Assembly (NCBI GenBank): GCA_025056175.1
Contig: JANWWK010000076.1
Span: forward strand, 1-64,000
Reading direction: 5' to 3'
Source of the DNA: Anaerolineales bacterium
GTDB lineage: Bacteria > Chloroflexota > Anaerolineae > Anaerolineales > Villigracilaceae
Length of the DNA stretch: 64,000 bases
Shown here piece by piece: positions 7,893 through 16,708 of the stretch. Positions within the stretch are counted from its first letter, which is position 1; every line of letters starts with the position of its first letter. The position numbers and the translations under genes are program-made. Below the pieces are notes generated by a model. It searched no databases and had not been told where the DNA came from. It was given only the letters and a program-made list of their open reading frames with translations.

Positions 7893-9293
7893 ATGTCACA
7901 AACCTTCGATGTCGTTGTCATCGGTGCAGGCCCTGGTGGATACGTCGCCGCCATCCGCGCCGCACAGTTGGGATTGAAAACCGCCATTGTCGAAAAACAG
8001 TGGATGGGCGGTGTATGTCTGAATGTAGGCTGCATCCCCTCCAAAGCCCTGCTCCGCAACGCCGAACTCGCGCACATCTTACGCGAACGCGGCAAAGAGT
8101 TCGGCTTCACTTTTGAGAATCTGAAACTCGATTACAGCGTGGCTGTTAAACGCTCCCGTCAGGTTTCGGATCGGCTCGTCAAAGGCATCGGCTTCCTGAT
8201 GAAAAAGAACAACATCTCCGTCTTCATGGGGACGGGCAAACTCGCCGGCCCGAACACGGTCACAGTCACCGACTCGAACGGTGGCGTGACGGAACTGACC
8301 GCCCGTAACATTATCGTGGCAACGGGTGCGTCCTCTGCCGTCCCTGCCGCCTGGAAGATAGACGGGGAGAAGATACTGACCTATTGGGAAGCCATTCTGC
8401 AGGAAAAACTCCCCAAGAGCGTTGTGGTTATCGGCTCCGGCGCGATTGGCGTAGAATTTTCAACCATCTGGAATTCCTACGGCGTAGAGGTCACCATTGT
8501 TGAGATGATGCCGCGCATTGTGCCGCTCGAAGACGAAGAAATCTCGGCGGAATTGGAAAAATCTTTCAAGAAACGCGGCATCAAAGTCCTGACCGGCCAC
8601 AAAGTAGAAGCCGTCGAAGCGGTCGAAAGCGGCGTGCGCGTCACCGTTTCATCAAACGGCGCAAGCACCGTGCTGGAGGCCGAACAGGCGCTGGTTGCCA
8701 TCGGCTTCCGTCCCAATTCCAGAGGGCTGGGCCTGGAAGAAGCGGGCGTTGCCATCTCCGAACGCGGATTCGTTGAAATCAACGAACGAATGCAAACCAG
8801 CGTGCCACACATCTACGCCATTGGGGATGTGACCGGCAAGCTGATGCTGGCACACGTCGGTTCCGCCATGGGCATCCTGGCTGCCGAAGCCATTGCCGGG
8901 CAAGAAATTCACCCGCTGAACTACGAAATGATGCCGCGCGCCACCTACTGCCAGCCGCAAATTGCCTCCTTCGGCCTGACCGAAGCACAGGCCAGAGAAC
9001 GCGGCTACAGCGTCAAGGTTGGGCGCTTCCCCTTCCAGGCCAACGGCAAAGCGCTGGGACTGGGCGACTACACCGGCTGGGTAAAACTGGTCGTAGATGA
9101 AAAATACGGTGAGATTCTCGGTGCCTCCATGATTGGCCCCGAAGTGACCGAGCTGCTCCCTGAACTCACGCTGGCACAAATGATGGAACTCACCCCCGCT
9201 GAAATTGCCCGCAACGTTCATGCACACCCAACCCTCTCCGAAACGCTGATGGAAGCCGCGCACGGCGCAGAAGGACAGGCCATTCACATTTAG
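7893..9293 (+). CDS. lpdA: Dihydrolipoyl dehydrogenase (E3)
   Basis: 466 residues. This FAD enzyme re-oxidises the dihydrolipoyl arms of 2-oxoacid dehydrogenase (or glycine cleavage) complexes with NAD+. The FAD-binding GAGPGG is at about 11-16. The redox disulfide is C42/C47 in GGVCLNVGCIPSK. A second nucleotide fold begins VVVIGSGAIGVEF. The C-terminal catalytic pair is H445/E450 in HPTLSE. Start: AAAGGAGAAACC-ATG. It is not adjacent to the E1/E2 operon at 25.5-29.3 kb but is the only E3 in the window, so it may serve that complex. Confidence 0.95.
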   Translation: MSQTFDVVVIGAGPGGYVAAIRAAQLGLKTAIVEKQWMGGVCLNVGCIPSKALLRNAELAHILRERGKEFGFTFENLKLDYSVAVKRSRQVSDRLVKGIGFLMKKNNISVFMGTGKLAGPNTVTVTDSNGGVTELTARNIIVATGASSAVPAAWKIDGEKILTYWEAILQEKLPKSVVVIGSGAIGVEFSTIWNSYGVEVTIVEMMPRIVPLEDEEISAELEKSFKKRGIKVLTGHKVEAVEAVESGVRVTVSSNGASTVLEAEQALVAIGFRPNSRGLGLEEAGVAISERGFVEINERMQTSVPHIYAIGDVTGKLMLAHVGSAMGILAAEAIAGQEIHPLNYEMMPRATYCQPQIASFGLTEAQARERGYSVKVGRFPFQANGKALGLGDYTGWVKLVVDEKYGEILGASMIGPEVTELLPELTLAQMMELTPAEIARNVHAHPTLSETLMEAAHGAEGQAIHI

Positions 9294-9330
9294 AATTGAT
9301 TGCCAACGCTCTCCCAACGCTCTACCCTCG

Positions 9331-9379
9331 CCCTGGCCCTCTCCCATCCCCTATGGGGACAAGCGGGAGAGGGCCAGGG
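9331..9379. repeat. Long intergenic palindrome downstream of lpdA
   Basis: CCCTGGCCCTCTCCC pairs perfectly with GGGAGAGGGCCAGGG, a 15-base stem. The 19-base loop itself contains CCCC-TAT-GGGG. No T tract follows, so this looks more like a REP-type repeat than a terminator. The core CCTCTCCC...GGGAGAGG recurs at 40357-40379. The rest of the gap 9294-9543 shows no gene. Confidence 0.6.
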
Positions 9380-9543
9380 CCGCAAATCCGGTAATTTGGC
9401 TGTCAGAAACGGTGAAAATCCGGCCACTTTCTGTTCCTTTGGGACTGCGAAGCGCGCCGAAGGCTCGGAACAAACCCCGCAAGGCGGGATGAGGGAGACT
9501 AGAAATACAAAAAAGGCGAGAGATTCTCTCGCCTTAAACTGAG

Positions 9544-9616
9544 CGCCCCAGGCAGGATTCGAACCCACAACCTACTGATCCGAAGTCAGGCGCTCTGTCC
9601 ATTGAGCTACTGGGGC
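9544..9616 (-). tRNA. tRNA-Arg (anticodon UCG)
   Basis: A minus-strand cloverleaf. The acceptor stem is GCCCCAG/CTGGGGC, the D arm GCTC...GAGC, the anticodon loop CTTCGGA, and the T loop TTCGAAT. Aligning the loop to arginine tRNAs puts T33 before TCG. CCA is not encoded after the discriminator G. It is followed closely by the AT-rich end of the 9294-9543 gap. Confidence 0.93.
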
Positions 9617-9664
9617 GTGGGGCAAATTATACCGCAACCTGAGTCGCCAGGCTGCCAATTTTTT

Positions 9665-10423
9665 CTATAAAATCCCTGCCAGGCGAAGCACGACCAGTGC
9701 GCCAAAGGAGACCAGCACCAGCGCAAACGCCGCCAGCGCAGCCAGCGGTGCGCGTTCATCCTTCAGCCAATAAAACGGGTATCCCCCTTCCATCCGCAGA
9801 AGCGGGCCGCCAAACCAGGTAAACAGCAAACCGCCAAACAACCCGCCCAGGTGACCCCAGTTATCAATTCCAGGACTCAGCCCAATCAGCAGGTTGATGA
9901 CCGCTACCTGCAGGATGTTCATCAGGGCTGCGCGCGCCTGGCCGCCGAACAACGCACGATGACGATAGAGAAACACCGCTTCGGCTCCCAGCAGCCCAAA
10001 AATGGCAGTAGAAGCACCCAGGGATGGATTCACTGTCAGCAAAAACGAAAAGACGTTGCCCGCAAACGCCCCGGCCACATACAGCAGCAAAAAGCGCAAA
10101 TGCCCAAAGCGCCGTTCTAATGGCAGTCCAATGATAAACAGTGCGTACATGTTAAAACCGATGTGCAACAGAGAACCATGCAAGAACATCGGTGTAACCA
10201 GCCGCCACCACTGTCCGGCGGCAATCAAATCGTTGATTTTCATCCCCAGCAGCGCCGGAACATCGTACCCCAACAGCGCATCCGTCCCCATCTGCAGGAG
10301 ATAAACCAGTATCGTCACCACCAAAAGCCCATAGCCTACCACCGGCGTAAAGAGATGCTCTTCCACCACCGGGTGGGGCGGCGGGGCAGGGTACTCTTCG
10401 TTCGGTTGTTCATACTGATTCAC
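9665..10423 (-). CDS. Rhomboid-family intramembrane serine protease
   Basis: 252 residues with six or more membrane helices. The catalytic dyad is visible: S138 in GASTAIFG and H191 in NWGHLGGLFGG. H87 and N91 in LHIGFNM fit the oxyanion-side residues of the family. The N-terminus is cytosolic and proline-rich. Rhomboids cut transmembrane proteins within the bilayer; no substrate can be named here. Its ATG overlaps the stop of guanylate kinase by four bases, so the two are translationally coupled. Confidence 0.9.
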   Translation of the reverse strand: MNQYEQPNEEYPAPPPHPVVEEHLFTPVVGYGLLVVTILVYLLQMGTDALLGYDVPALLGMKINDLIAAGQWWRLVTPMFLHGSLLHIGFNMYALFIIGLPLERRFGHLRFLLLYVAGAFAGNVFSFLLTVNPSLGASTAIFGLLGAEAVFLYRHRALFGGQARAALMNILQVAVINLLIGLSPGIDNWGHLGGLFGGLLFTWFGGPLLRMEGGYPFYWLKDERAPLAALAAFALVLVSFGALVVLRLAGIL

Positions 10424-11040
10424 AGCGACACCACTTTCTGATGCACCCGTGCATGTTCGGCGGTGATGATGGCCTGAATGGTATCTACCGCCTGGTCAAG
10501 GTGGTCATCCGCATTCACAACGACGTAATCGAACGCCTCCACCCGCTGCAATTCTTTGCGCGCGGTGGCAATGCGCAAAGCCAGTTCTTCGGCAGTTTCG
10601 GTCTTGCGTTCGCGCAAGCGGCGCTCCAGTTCATGTTCATTGTCCACCGTCATGAAAATCAGGATGGCGTTGGGGGCCAGTTTACGGACGGTTTCTGCAC
10701 CCTGCACATCAATCCGCATCACCACATCTTTCCCGCTCGCAAGCGCTTCGCGCACCTGTTGTTTGGGAATGCCTTTATAATCACCATACACAATGGCATA
10801 CTCAATCAACTCATCCTGCTCAATCATGCGCGCGAACTCTTCTTTGCTGACGAAGAAATAATCGCGCCCATGCACTTCCCCTTCGCGACGCGGGCGGGTG
10901 GTGGCCGTCACCACGAAGTGAAACGGCATGCCGCGCTGCTTCATGCGCTGAACGATGGTATCTTTGCCCGCGCCAGAGGGGCCGGAAATCACAATCAACA
11001 ACGGTTTAGGGTCTATTACTTTGAAATTCGGTTCGGTCAT
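10420..11040 (-). CDS. gmk: Guanylate kinase
   Basis: 206 residues, the usual length. It converts GMP to GDP with ATP. The P-loop GPSGAGKD is at 20-27. The GMP-binding block TTRPRREGEVHGRDYFFVS and a lid-region ELERRLRER are present. The start codon is six bases from a TAAAAT -10, implying a leaderless message. The gene is divergent from the FmdB-like gene across only 42 bases. Confidence 0.95.
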   Translation of the reverse strand: MTEPNFKVIDPKPLLIVISGPSGAGKDTIVQRMKQRGMPFHFVVTATTRPRREGEVHGRDYFFVSKEEFARMIEQDELIEYAIVYGDYKGIPKQQVREALASGKDVVMRIDVQGAETVRKLAPNAILIFMTVDNEHELERRLRERKTETAEELALRIATARKELQRVEAFDYVVVNADDHLDQAVDTIQAIITAEHARVHQKVVSL

Positions 11041-11044
11041 AGCC

Positions 11045-11076
11045 CTATTTTACTTCACCAAAGTTCGTTAAAATAG
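11045..11076. promoter_or_regulatory. Divergent, symmetric leaderless promoters for gmk and the FmdB-like gene
   Basis: CTATTTTA (11045-11052) and TAAAATAG (11069-11076) form a perfect 8-base inverted repeat spaced by 16 bases. Each arm contains a TAAAAT -10. One faces gmk with 6 bases to the ATG at 11040; the other faces the FmdB-like gene with 8 bases to the ATG at 11083. Both messages would start at or near the initiation codon. Confidence 0.55.
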
Positions 11077-11082
11077 AGAACT

Positions 11083-11505
11083 ATGCCCACCTACGATTAC
11101 ATCTGCCACAACTGTCACAAACGCTTCGATGTATTTATGACGTATCAGGAGTACGGCACCCGGCCGGTGACCTGCCCGCATTGCAGCAGTGGGAACGTCG
11201 CTCGCCGGGTACCGCGCGTGCGCGTGCTGAAAGGGGAGGAGGCCCGGCTGGAGGCCTTCTCAGACCCCGCAAAATTTGCCGGGCTGGAAGACGACCCCCG
11301 TGCGATGGGCCGGATGTTCCGGGAAATGGGCAGCGCTCTCGGGGAGGAGATGCCCCCGCAGTTCGATGAAATCGTCGAACGCCTGGAAGCCGGTCAAAGC
11401 CCCGAAGAAATCGAAAAGACCATGCCCGATTGGGGCGAAGGGCTGGGAACGCAGGAATTCGGCGGCCACAGCCACGAAGACCACACCCACAGCCACGAAG
11501 ATTGA
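11083..11505 (+). CDS. FmdB-type zinc-ribbon protein with histidine-rich tail
   Basis: 140 residues. The N-terminal 45 residues form the FmdB zinc ribbon with C8/C11 and C31/C34. A middle region follows (MGRMFREMGSALGEEMPPQF...). The C-terminus, GGHSHEDHTHSHED, is rich in histidine and acidic residues and could bind metal. FmdB was named as a putative regulator of formamidase genes, but most members have no proven role. It heads an operon with the kinase (10-base gap) and the NUDIX gene. Confidence 0.85.
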   Translation: MPTYDYICHNCHKRFDVFMTYQEYGTRPVTCPHCSSGNVARRVPRVRVLKGEEARLEAFSDPAKFAGLEDDPRAMGRMFREMGSALGEEMPPQFDEIVERLEAGQSPEEIEKTMPDWGEGLGTQEFGGHSHEDHTHSHED

Positions 11506-11515
11506 AAACCCGCGC

Positions 11516-12967
11516 ATGCCCACTTCTCTCGAAGGTCAGACGCTCGGCAAATACCGCATGGTGCAGGCGTTGGGGCGTGGCGGCATGGCACAGGTGTATC
11601 GCGCCTACCATCCCACACTCGACCGCTATGTGGCCGTCAAAGTCTTGCGCACCGACCTGATAGAGCAGGCAGACTTTCTGGAACGCTTTCGCCGCGAAGC
11701 ACGTGCTGTTTCGGCCCTGCGCCACCCGGCCATCGTACAGGTCTTCGATTTCGATGTGCAGGATGACCTGTACTACATGGTCATGGAATTGCTGGAAGGG
11801 GATACCCTGCGCGCCCGACTGAATGACTACCGCACGCGCGGTGAATTTATGCCCCTGCCAGAAATTGTGCGAATCCTGCAGGATGTTCTCGACGGGTTAG
11901 ACTACGCTCACCACGAAGGCGTCATCCACCGCGACTTGAAGCCCTCCAACATTCTGCTCACCCGGCGGGGACAGGCCGTTCTCACCGATTTTGGGATTGC
12001 CCAAATTGTGGGTGCCACCCAACACACCGTCAGTGGCGCACTGCTCGGCACGCTTCATTACATGGCGCCGGAACAGGGACTGGAAGGCGTTTGCGATGCC
12101 CGCAGTGACTTATATTCCCTGGGCATCGTCCTGTACGAAATGCTGACCGGTGCGCCCCCGTTCGATGCCGAAACGCCGCTTGCCATCCTGCTCAAACATC
12201 TGAACGCCCCTGTGCCACCGCCCCGACAGGTCAACGCAAACATTCCGCCAGCGCTGGAACACATCGTCCTGAAGGCACTTGCCAAAGACCCTGCCGAGCG
12301 CTTCCAAAGCGCAGCAGAAATGCGCGCTGCCCTGCAACCCCTGACCGAAAACACGCCCACTCCCCACCTGGTTGTTTCGGGGAACGCCCGCCGGACAATT
12401 ATGGGGCAGCCTTTTACCGAGGAAAACACGGTGGTCGAAACACGTTCCATTGCCCTCGCAGAGCAAGAGAAAAAGCGCACTTCCCACCCTACCACCCTGC
12501 TCGCAACGCTCCCGGCCCGCATCCGACCAGTCAGCCCGGTCTCAGCGGCCTTTCTCAGCCTGGTGTTGTTCACACTGGTCAACCTGTTCGCCGCCCTGTT
12601 GAATACGCTGGGAAACGGCGGCCTGTTCTGGCGGGCGTGGCCGTTCGAAGTTTTCCTGATAGCGGCCTTGTTGGGCTTCATCGGTTGGGGAACGCAAACC
12701 CCCTGGCTGCTGACGCCAGGGATTCTCCTGTTCACCAACGCCGGCCTGCTGGCCTACACAACTCTCACCGGACGATGGGCGGACTGGTCGTTCTTGTGGA
12801 TGTTCGAGCCGCTCATCATCGGCCTGTCCATGTACCTGCCGCACCAGATGACCCGCCATTCGGAAGCCGTAGCACAAGACTGGGGCCGATTAAGCGGACT
12901 TGCGCTGGGAGTTCTGTCCATTTTAACGGCCTGCTTTGTCTGTCTGTTGGCTTTTGGAACTCCATGA
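11516..12967 (+). CDS. Ser/Thr protein kinase with a polytopic membrane C-terminus
   Basis: 483 residues. The cytosolic kinase domain is complete: glycine loop GRGGMAQV at 20-27, K42, HRD at 138-140, DFG at 158-160 and APE at 184-186. A linker of about 120 residues follows, then about five hydrophobic helices from near residue 340 to the end. Bacterial PknB-type kinases usually have one membrane helix and extracellular PASTA domains, so this arrangement is unusual. I place the start at 11516, the first ATG that leads into the kinase fold. The preceding part of the open frame overlaps the FmdB-like gene in another frame. The stop overlaps the NUDIX start (ATGA). Confidence 0.88.
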   Translation: MPTSLEGQTLGKYRMVQALGRGGMAQVYRAYHPTLDRYVAVKVLRTDLIEQADFLERFRREARAVSALRHPAIVQVFDFDVQDDLYYMVMELLEGDTLRARLNDYRTRGEFMPLPEIVRILQDVLDGLDYAHHEGVIHRDLKPSNILLTRRGQAVLTDFGIAQIVGATQHTVSGALLGTLHYMAPEQGLEGVCDARSDLYSLGIVLYEMLTGAPPFDAETPLAILLKHLNAPVPPPRQVNANIPPALEHIVLKALAKDPAERFQSAAEMRAALQPLTENTPTPHLVVSGNARRTIMGQPFTEENTVVETRSIALAEQEKKRTSHPTTLLATLPARIRPVSPVSAAFLSLVLFTLVNLFAALLNTLGNGGLFWRAWPFEVFLIAALLGFIGWGTQTPWLLTPGILLFTNAGLLAYTTLTGRWADWSFLWMFEPLIIGLSMYLPHQMTRHSEAVAQDWGRLSGLALGVLSILTACFVCLLAFGTP

Positions 12968-13443
12968 AACTCGCTACACTGTGCTACCTCAAACACGAAG
13001 GAAAAACATTGATGCTTCACCGCATCAAAAAAGCGGGAGATATTCACGCTGGAAAATGGAACGGTCTTGGCGGAAAACTCGAACCAGGTGAATCGCCCGA
13101 GCAGTGTGTCATCCGCGAGGTGCGTGAGGAAGCCGGGCTGAACATCGAAAATCCGCGCTATCACGGTCTGCTGGTTTTTGCCGATTTCAAAGGGGAAGAC
13201 TGGTACGTTTGGGTATTCACCGCCGAACAGTTCACCGGTGAGTTAACCGAATCTGCCGAAGGACGCCTGGCATGGGTACCCGATGAAGAGATACTTTCGC
13301 TTCCACTCTGGCCTTCAGACCGTGTATTCCTGCCCTGGCTGGCGCAAGAGCATATTTTCTCGGCACGGTTTCAATATGATGGCGAGGAAATGTGCGGCTG
13401 GCAGGCCACATTTTACAACCCCACAGCAAGACCGCACGCATAA
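12964..13443 (+). CDS. NUDIX hydrolase, MutT/8-oxo-dGTPase-like
   Basis: 159 residues. The Nudix box is perfect: G-KLEPG-E-SPEQCVI-REVREEAGL. The N-terminus, LCYLKHEGKTLMLHR, resembles bacterial 8-oxo-dGTP diphosphatases, which remove oxidised nucleotides. The exact substrate cannot be fixed from sequence. The start overlaps the kinase stop by four bases. The gap that follows (13444-13641) shows no further gene. Confidence 0.85.
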   Translation: MKLATLCYLKHEGKTLMLHRIKKAGDIHAGKWNGLGGKLEPGESPEQCVIREVREEAGLNIENPRYHGLLVFADFKGEDWYVWVFTAEQFTGELTESAEGRLAWVPDEEILSLPLWPSDRVFLPWLAQEHIFSARFQYDGEEMCGWQATFYNPTARPHA

Positions 13444-13627
13444 CCAGGTGATTCTTTTCGTGTTTTCCTATCAGGTACTTTTTTGGACACGGAATCATAC
13501 GGAAAAATCGTTACCCGGTGTCTGTTGTCCATGCGTTTTCACCCCTGCGTTTGCTCGGTATGTCAAATCTTCACGGCAAACCCGGGCGAGCCAACGAATC
13601 TGTAGAGGAAGATGCAACAGTTGGAAG

Positions 13628-13633
13628 TATAAT
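13628..13633 (+). promoter_or_regulatory. -10 element close to the coaBC start
   Basis: The consensus TATAAT ends eight bases before the ATG at 13642, so the message is leaderless or nearly so. There is no ribosome-site-like sequence in the spacer. Confidence 0.55.
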
Positions 13634-13641
13634 TCAGAATT

Positions 13642-14871
13642 ATGGCAATTTTCACGGGAAAACACATCTTGCTCGGCGTGACTGGTTCCATTGCGGCCTA
13701 CAAAGCCGCCGATTTGGCTTCCAAACTCACTCAACAGGGCGCTCAGGTAGATGTGATTTTCTCCGCCGGGGCTGAACAATTCATCACCCCGCTCACCTTT
13801 CAATCGGTAACAGGCCGCCGCGCCTTCACAGATGCAGATTTATGGGGCGGCGAAGCGCACATCTTGCACGTGGGATTAGGACACAGCACCGATTTGGTAG
13901 TGATTGCGCCCTGCACCGCCAACACACTCGCCAAACTGGCACATGGAATCGCCGACAATCTGTTGACCGTCACCGCGCTTGCGGCGGGCGGCGAAAAAAG
14001 CCGCCAAATTCCAATTCTCATCGCCCCGGCGATGGATGCCGGCATGTACGAACACCCGGCCACGCAAGAAAACGTCCGCATTCTGAAGGAGCGCGGGGTG
14101 GTCTTCATCGGCCCGGCGCAAGGGCGCATGGCTTCGGGCCTGGTGGGGTTAGGGCGCATGGTGGAACCGATGGAAATTCTCGGCCACATCCGTCTGGCGC
14201 TGGGACGCAACGGCAAACTGGCCGGCAAACACCTGGTGGTGACGGCAGGCGGTTCACAGGAACCGATTGACCCGGTACGCTACATCACCAATCGCTCTTC
14301 GGGGAAACAAGGCTATGCGCTGGCGCAAGCCGCTTTAGATGAGGGCGCAACGGTGACGCTGGTCACCCACCCGACCGGGCTGACTCCGCCGGTCGGCGCG
14401 CACGTGGTTGAAGTCCGCACTGCGCAGGAGATGCTGGAAGCGGTTCTCAAAGCGGTGGAACAAGCCGATGGGTTGGTGATGGCGGCAGCGGTGGCCGATT
14501 TTCGGGTAAAGCACGTTTCAGAACACAAATTGAAAAAACAGGATGGCATCCCGCACATCCTGTTAGAAGCTGCCCCCGATGTTTTGGGGACGGTTGGCAG
14601 GCTTCGGCCTGAATGGAAACGCCTGAAAACGGTGGTGGGATTCGCCGCCGAAAGCCGCGATTTGGTCGAGAACGCCATCGCTAAATTAAAATCCAAACAC
14701 CTGGATTTGATTGCAGCAAACGATATTTCTGCCCCCGACGCCGGTTTTGGCGTGGATACCAACCGCATCACCCTGCTCTATGCCGATGGGCGGCGCGAAT
14801 CTCTGCCGTTGATGAGCAAGGACGAGGCCGCGCGGTACATCATCGAACGGGTGGCGGCTTTTCTGGAGTAA
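13642..14871 (+). CDS. coaBC: Bifunctional phosphopantothenoylcysteine decarboxylase / phosphopantothenate-cysteine ligase
   Basis: 409 residues, the usual length. It performs two consecutive steps of coenzyme A synthesis: ligation of cysteine to phosphopantothenate, then FMN-dependent decarboxylation. The CoaC half has GVTGSIAAYKAADL, the APAMDAGMYEHPAT block and GRMASGLVGLGRM. The CoaB half begins near 195 with VVTAGGSQEPIDPVRYITN and has the dimer motif NRSSGKQGYALA and the late AANDIS. It is followed after one base by the phosphoesterase gene. Confidence 0.95.
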   Translation: MAIFTGKHILLGVTGSIAAYKAADLASKLTQQGAQVDVIFSAGAEQFITPLTFQSVTGRRAFTDADLWGGEAHILHVGLGHSTDLVVIAPCTANTLAKLAHGIADNLLTVTALAAGGEKSRQIPILIAPAMDAGMYEHPATQENVRILKERGVVFIGPAQGRMASGLVGLGRMVEPMEILGHIRLALGRNGKLAGKHLVVTAGGSQEPIDPVRYITNRSSGKQGYALAQAALDEGATVTLVTHPTGLTPPVGAHVVEVRTAQEMLEAVLKAVEQADGLVMAAAVADFRVKHVSEHKLKKQDGIPHILLEAAPDVLGTVGRLRPEWKRLKTVVGFAAESRDLVENAIAKLKSKHLDLIAANDISAPDAGFGVDTNRITLLYADGRRESLPLMSKDEAARYIIERVAAFLE

Positions 14872-14872
14872 T

Positions 14873-15604
14873 ATGCGCGTCCTGGTCATTTCCGATATTC
14901 ACGCCAACCTGACTGCTCTCGAAGCCGTGCTGGCCGATGCCGGGACGGTAGATGCCACCTGGTGTCTGGGGGATGTGGTGGGCTATGGCCCAGACCCCAA
15001 CGAAGTGGTGGAACGGATACGGCAAATTCCAAACCTGACCTGTCTGCTGGGCAATCACGATGTTGCCGTGTTAGGGCAAATGGATTATGCCGTGTTCAAT
15101 ACCGAAGCCCGACGTTCGTTAATGTGGCAAAAGAAAGCGCTCTCGCCGGAAAATGCAGCCTTTTTGGAAAGCCTGCCGCAAGAAACACAGGTACGGGAGA
15201 ATGTTTCGCTGGCACACGGCAGCCCGCGCGACCCGGTGTGGGAGTATATTTTGAACACCCTGGTCGCACGGTTGAACTTTGAGGCCTTTCAGACGCCCTA
15301 CTGCTTCGTGGGCCATTCGCACATTCAGTGCATGTTCCGGCTGGATGTGGAACGCGACCGGGTTTCGCTGGATATCCTGCGTCCAAATGAGATTTATCCA
15401 CTGCAACCGCGCGCCATTCTCAATCCTGGCAGCGTGGGTCAGCCCCGCGACCGCGACCCGCGCGCTTCTTACGCGATTTTCGACACTGAAACCGAGAGCT
15501 GGGAACCGCGCCGTGTCGCTTATGACATTGAATCTGTGCAGAAGCGCATTCGCGCGGCAGCCCTGCCCGAAAAACATGCCATGCGCCTGTCTGAAGGGTG
15601 GTAG
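14873..15604 (+). CDS. Calcineurin-like metallophosphoesterase
   Basis: 243 residues with the full metal-binding motif series: DIHAN near residue 8, GDVVGYGPDP, GNHD, HGSPRDP and GHSH. It belongs to the small phosphatase/phosphodiesterase group related to YfcE. The substrate is unknown. The start is one base after the coaBC stop (TAA-T-ATG), so it is presumably cotranscribed with coaBC. It is convergent with homoserine dehydrogenase. Confidence 0.88.
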   Translation: MRVLVISDIHANLTALEAVLADAGTVDATWCLGDVVGYGPDPNEVVERIRQIPNLTCLLGNHDVAVLGQMDYAVFNTEARRSLMWQKKALSPENAAFLESLPQETQVRENVSLAHGSPRDPVWEYILNTLVARLNFEAFQTPYCFVGHSHIQCMFRLDVERDRVSLDILRPNEIYPLQPRAILNPGSVGQPRDRDPRASYAIFDTETESWEPRRVAYDIESVQKRIRAAALPEKHAMRLSEGW

Positions 15605-15619
15605 GCCACGCAAAGCAAC

Positions 15620-16642
15620 TTACCGCACGGCGTTCAGAAAATCGGCCAGCAATCCGTAGGCGGTGGTGTGTGGACCGGGGTCGGTTTCGATGAGCGTCAG
15701 GTTGCCCAGCACGTCCGTTTGGAATTCAATAATCGAGGTCGTGCCTTCGACGCTGGCAAAGGGCGAGGCCAGTGAAACGAGTTCCGGCGCCACGCGGCCC
15801 CGCACCGTATCCCCGTCTTTTTCTGCGGTGCAGATGAGTTTGTAGCGTTTGCCTTCGGCTTTGGCAGCAGCAATGTGCGCAGGGGTAATTTCGCGGATGC
15901 CGGTGCGCTCGACCTGTTGCGGTTTGAGGGGCGTATCCATCAACACGGTAGCAAGCGCGGCAACTTTGATGGCCGCATCCCAGCCGTCAATATCGCCGGA
16001 GGGGTCGGTTTCGGCAATTCCAATTTGCTGTGCGTAACGCACTGCGCCATCGAACGTATCGCCGTTTTCCATGCGAGTCAGGATGAGATTGGTGGTGGAG
16101 TTGAGAACAGCGCGGAAGGCTTTCAATTGCGCGCCGGGCAGTGCGCCGCGAAACAGCGAGAAAATCGGCGCGCCATCCATGACGGTGGACTCAAAGAAGA
16201 ACCGTTTGCCCTTCTCTGCCGCCAGCGCCTTGAGTTCATGGTAAGCGTGGACGACCGTCCCCTTGTTGGCGGTGGCGACGTGCATTCCCTGCTCCAGCGC
16301 CGCGCGGACATGGTCAATGGCCGGCTGACCGGTCTCATAATTAACCGGGGAATTCTCGAACAAGACATCGGCGCCGCATTCTTGGATGAAATCGAGCGAA
16401 TTGGTCACCTTACGTTTGCTCAACAAATCGAGCGTGCGCCCGGTACGGAACAGGTCAAGCGCACCTTCCAGGTCAATTCCGTTCGGGTTAATCGCGATTC
16501 CATGTCTACCGGTGGCGATGCCGGTCACGCTAAAGGTGATGTCATAGCGTTCGTTCAACTCGGTGCGTTTGCGGAGCAAAAGCTGCGCCAGCGCACGGCC
16601 TACGTTTCCAAAACCAAGCAGGGCAAGTTTGTAGTGGGGCAT
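15620..16642 (-). CDS. hom: Homoserine dehydrogenase without ACT domain
   Basis: 340 residues. It reduces aspartate semialdehyde to homoserine in threonine/methionine synthesis. The Rossmann motif LLGFGNVGRAL is at the N-terminus. The catalytic-domain blocks are HVATANKG, FFFESTVMDGAPIFS, LNSTTNLILTRME and the DPSGDIDGWDAAIK loop, which carries the usual Asp-Gly-Asp acids in the form DPSGDIDG. The C-terminal regulatory ACT domain of longer homologues is absent. A ribosome site, AGGAG, sits just before the start. Confidence 0.92.
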   Translation of the reverse strand: MPHYKLALLGFGNVGRALAQLLLRKRTELNERYDITFSVTGIATGRHGIAINPNGIDLEGALDLFRTGRTLDLLSKRKVTNSLDFIQECGADVLFENSPVNYETGQPAIDHVRAALEQGMHVATANKGTVVHAYHELKALAAEKGKRFFFESTVMDGAPIFSLFRGALPGAQLKAFRAVLNSTTNLILTRMENGDTFDGAVRYAQQIGIAETDPSGDIDGWDAAIKVAALATVLMDTPLKPQQVERTGIREITPAHIAAAKAEGKRYKLICTAEKDGDTVRGRVAPELVSLASPFASVEGTTSIIEFQTDVLGNLTLIETDPGPHTTAYGLLADFLNAVR

Positions 16643-16708
16643 GGTGGTTGTTTCTCCTGTGCTTCGGTTATCTGGTTGTCTGGTTATTTAGCCATTCGCA
16701 TTCATCAT

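Noticed and set aside
9544-9616. tRNA-Pro with anticodon CGG
   Set aside because: That shift breaks the anticodon stem. Aligning loop CTTCGGA with arginine tRNAs gives TCG.
13444-13641. A small gene or RNA between the NUDIX and coaBC genes
   Set aside because: No frame with a ribosome site or family likeness, and no stable fold that I can see.
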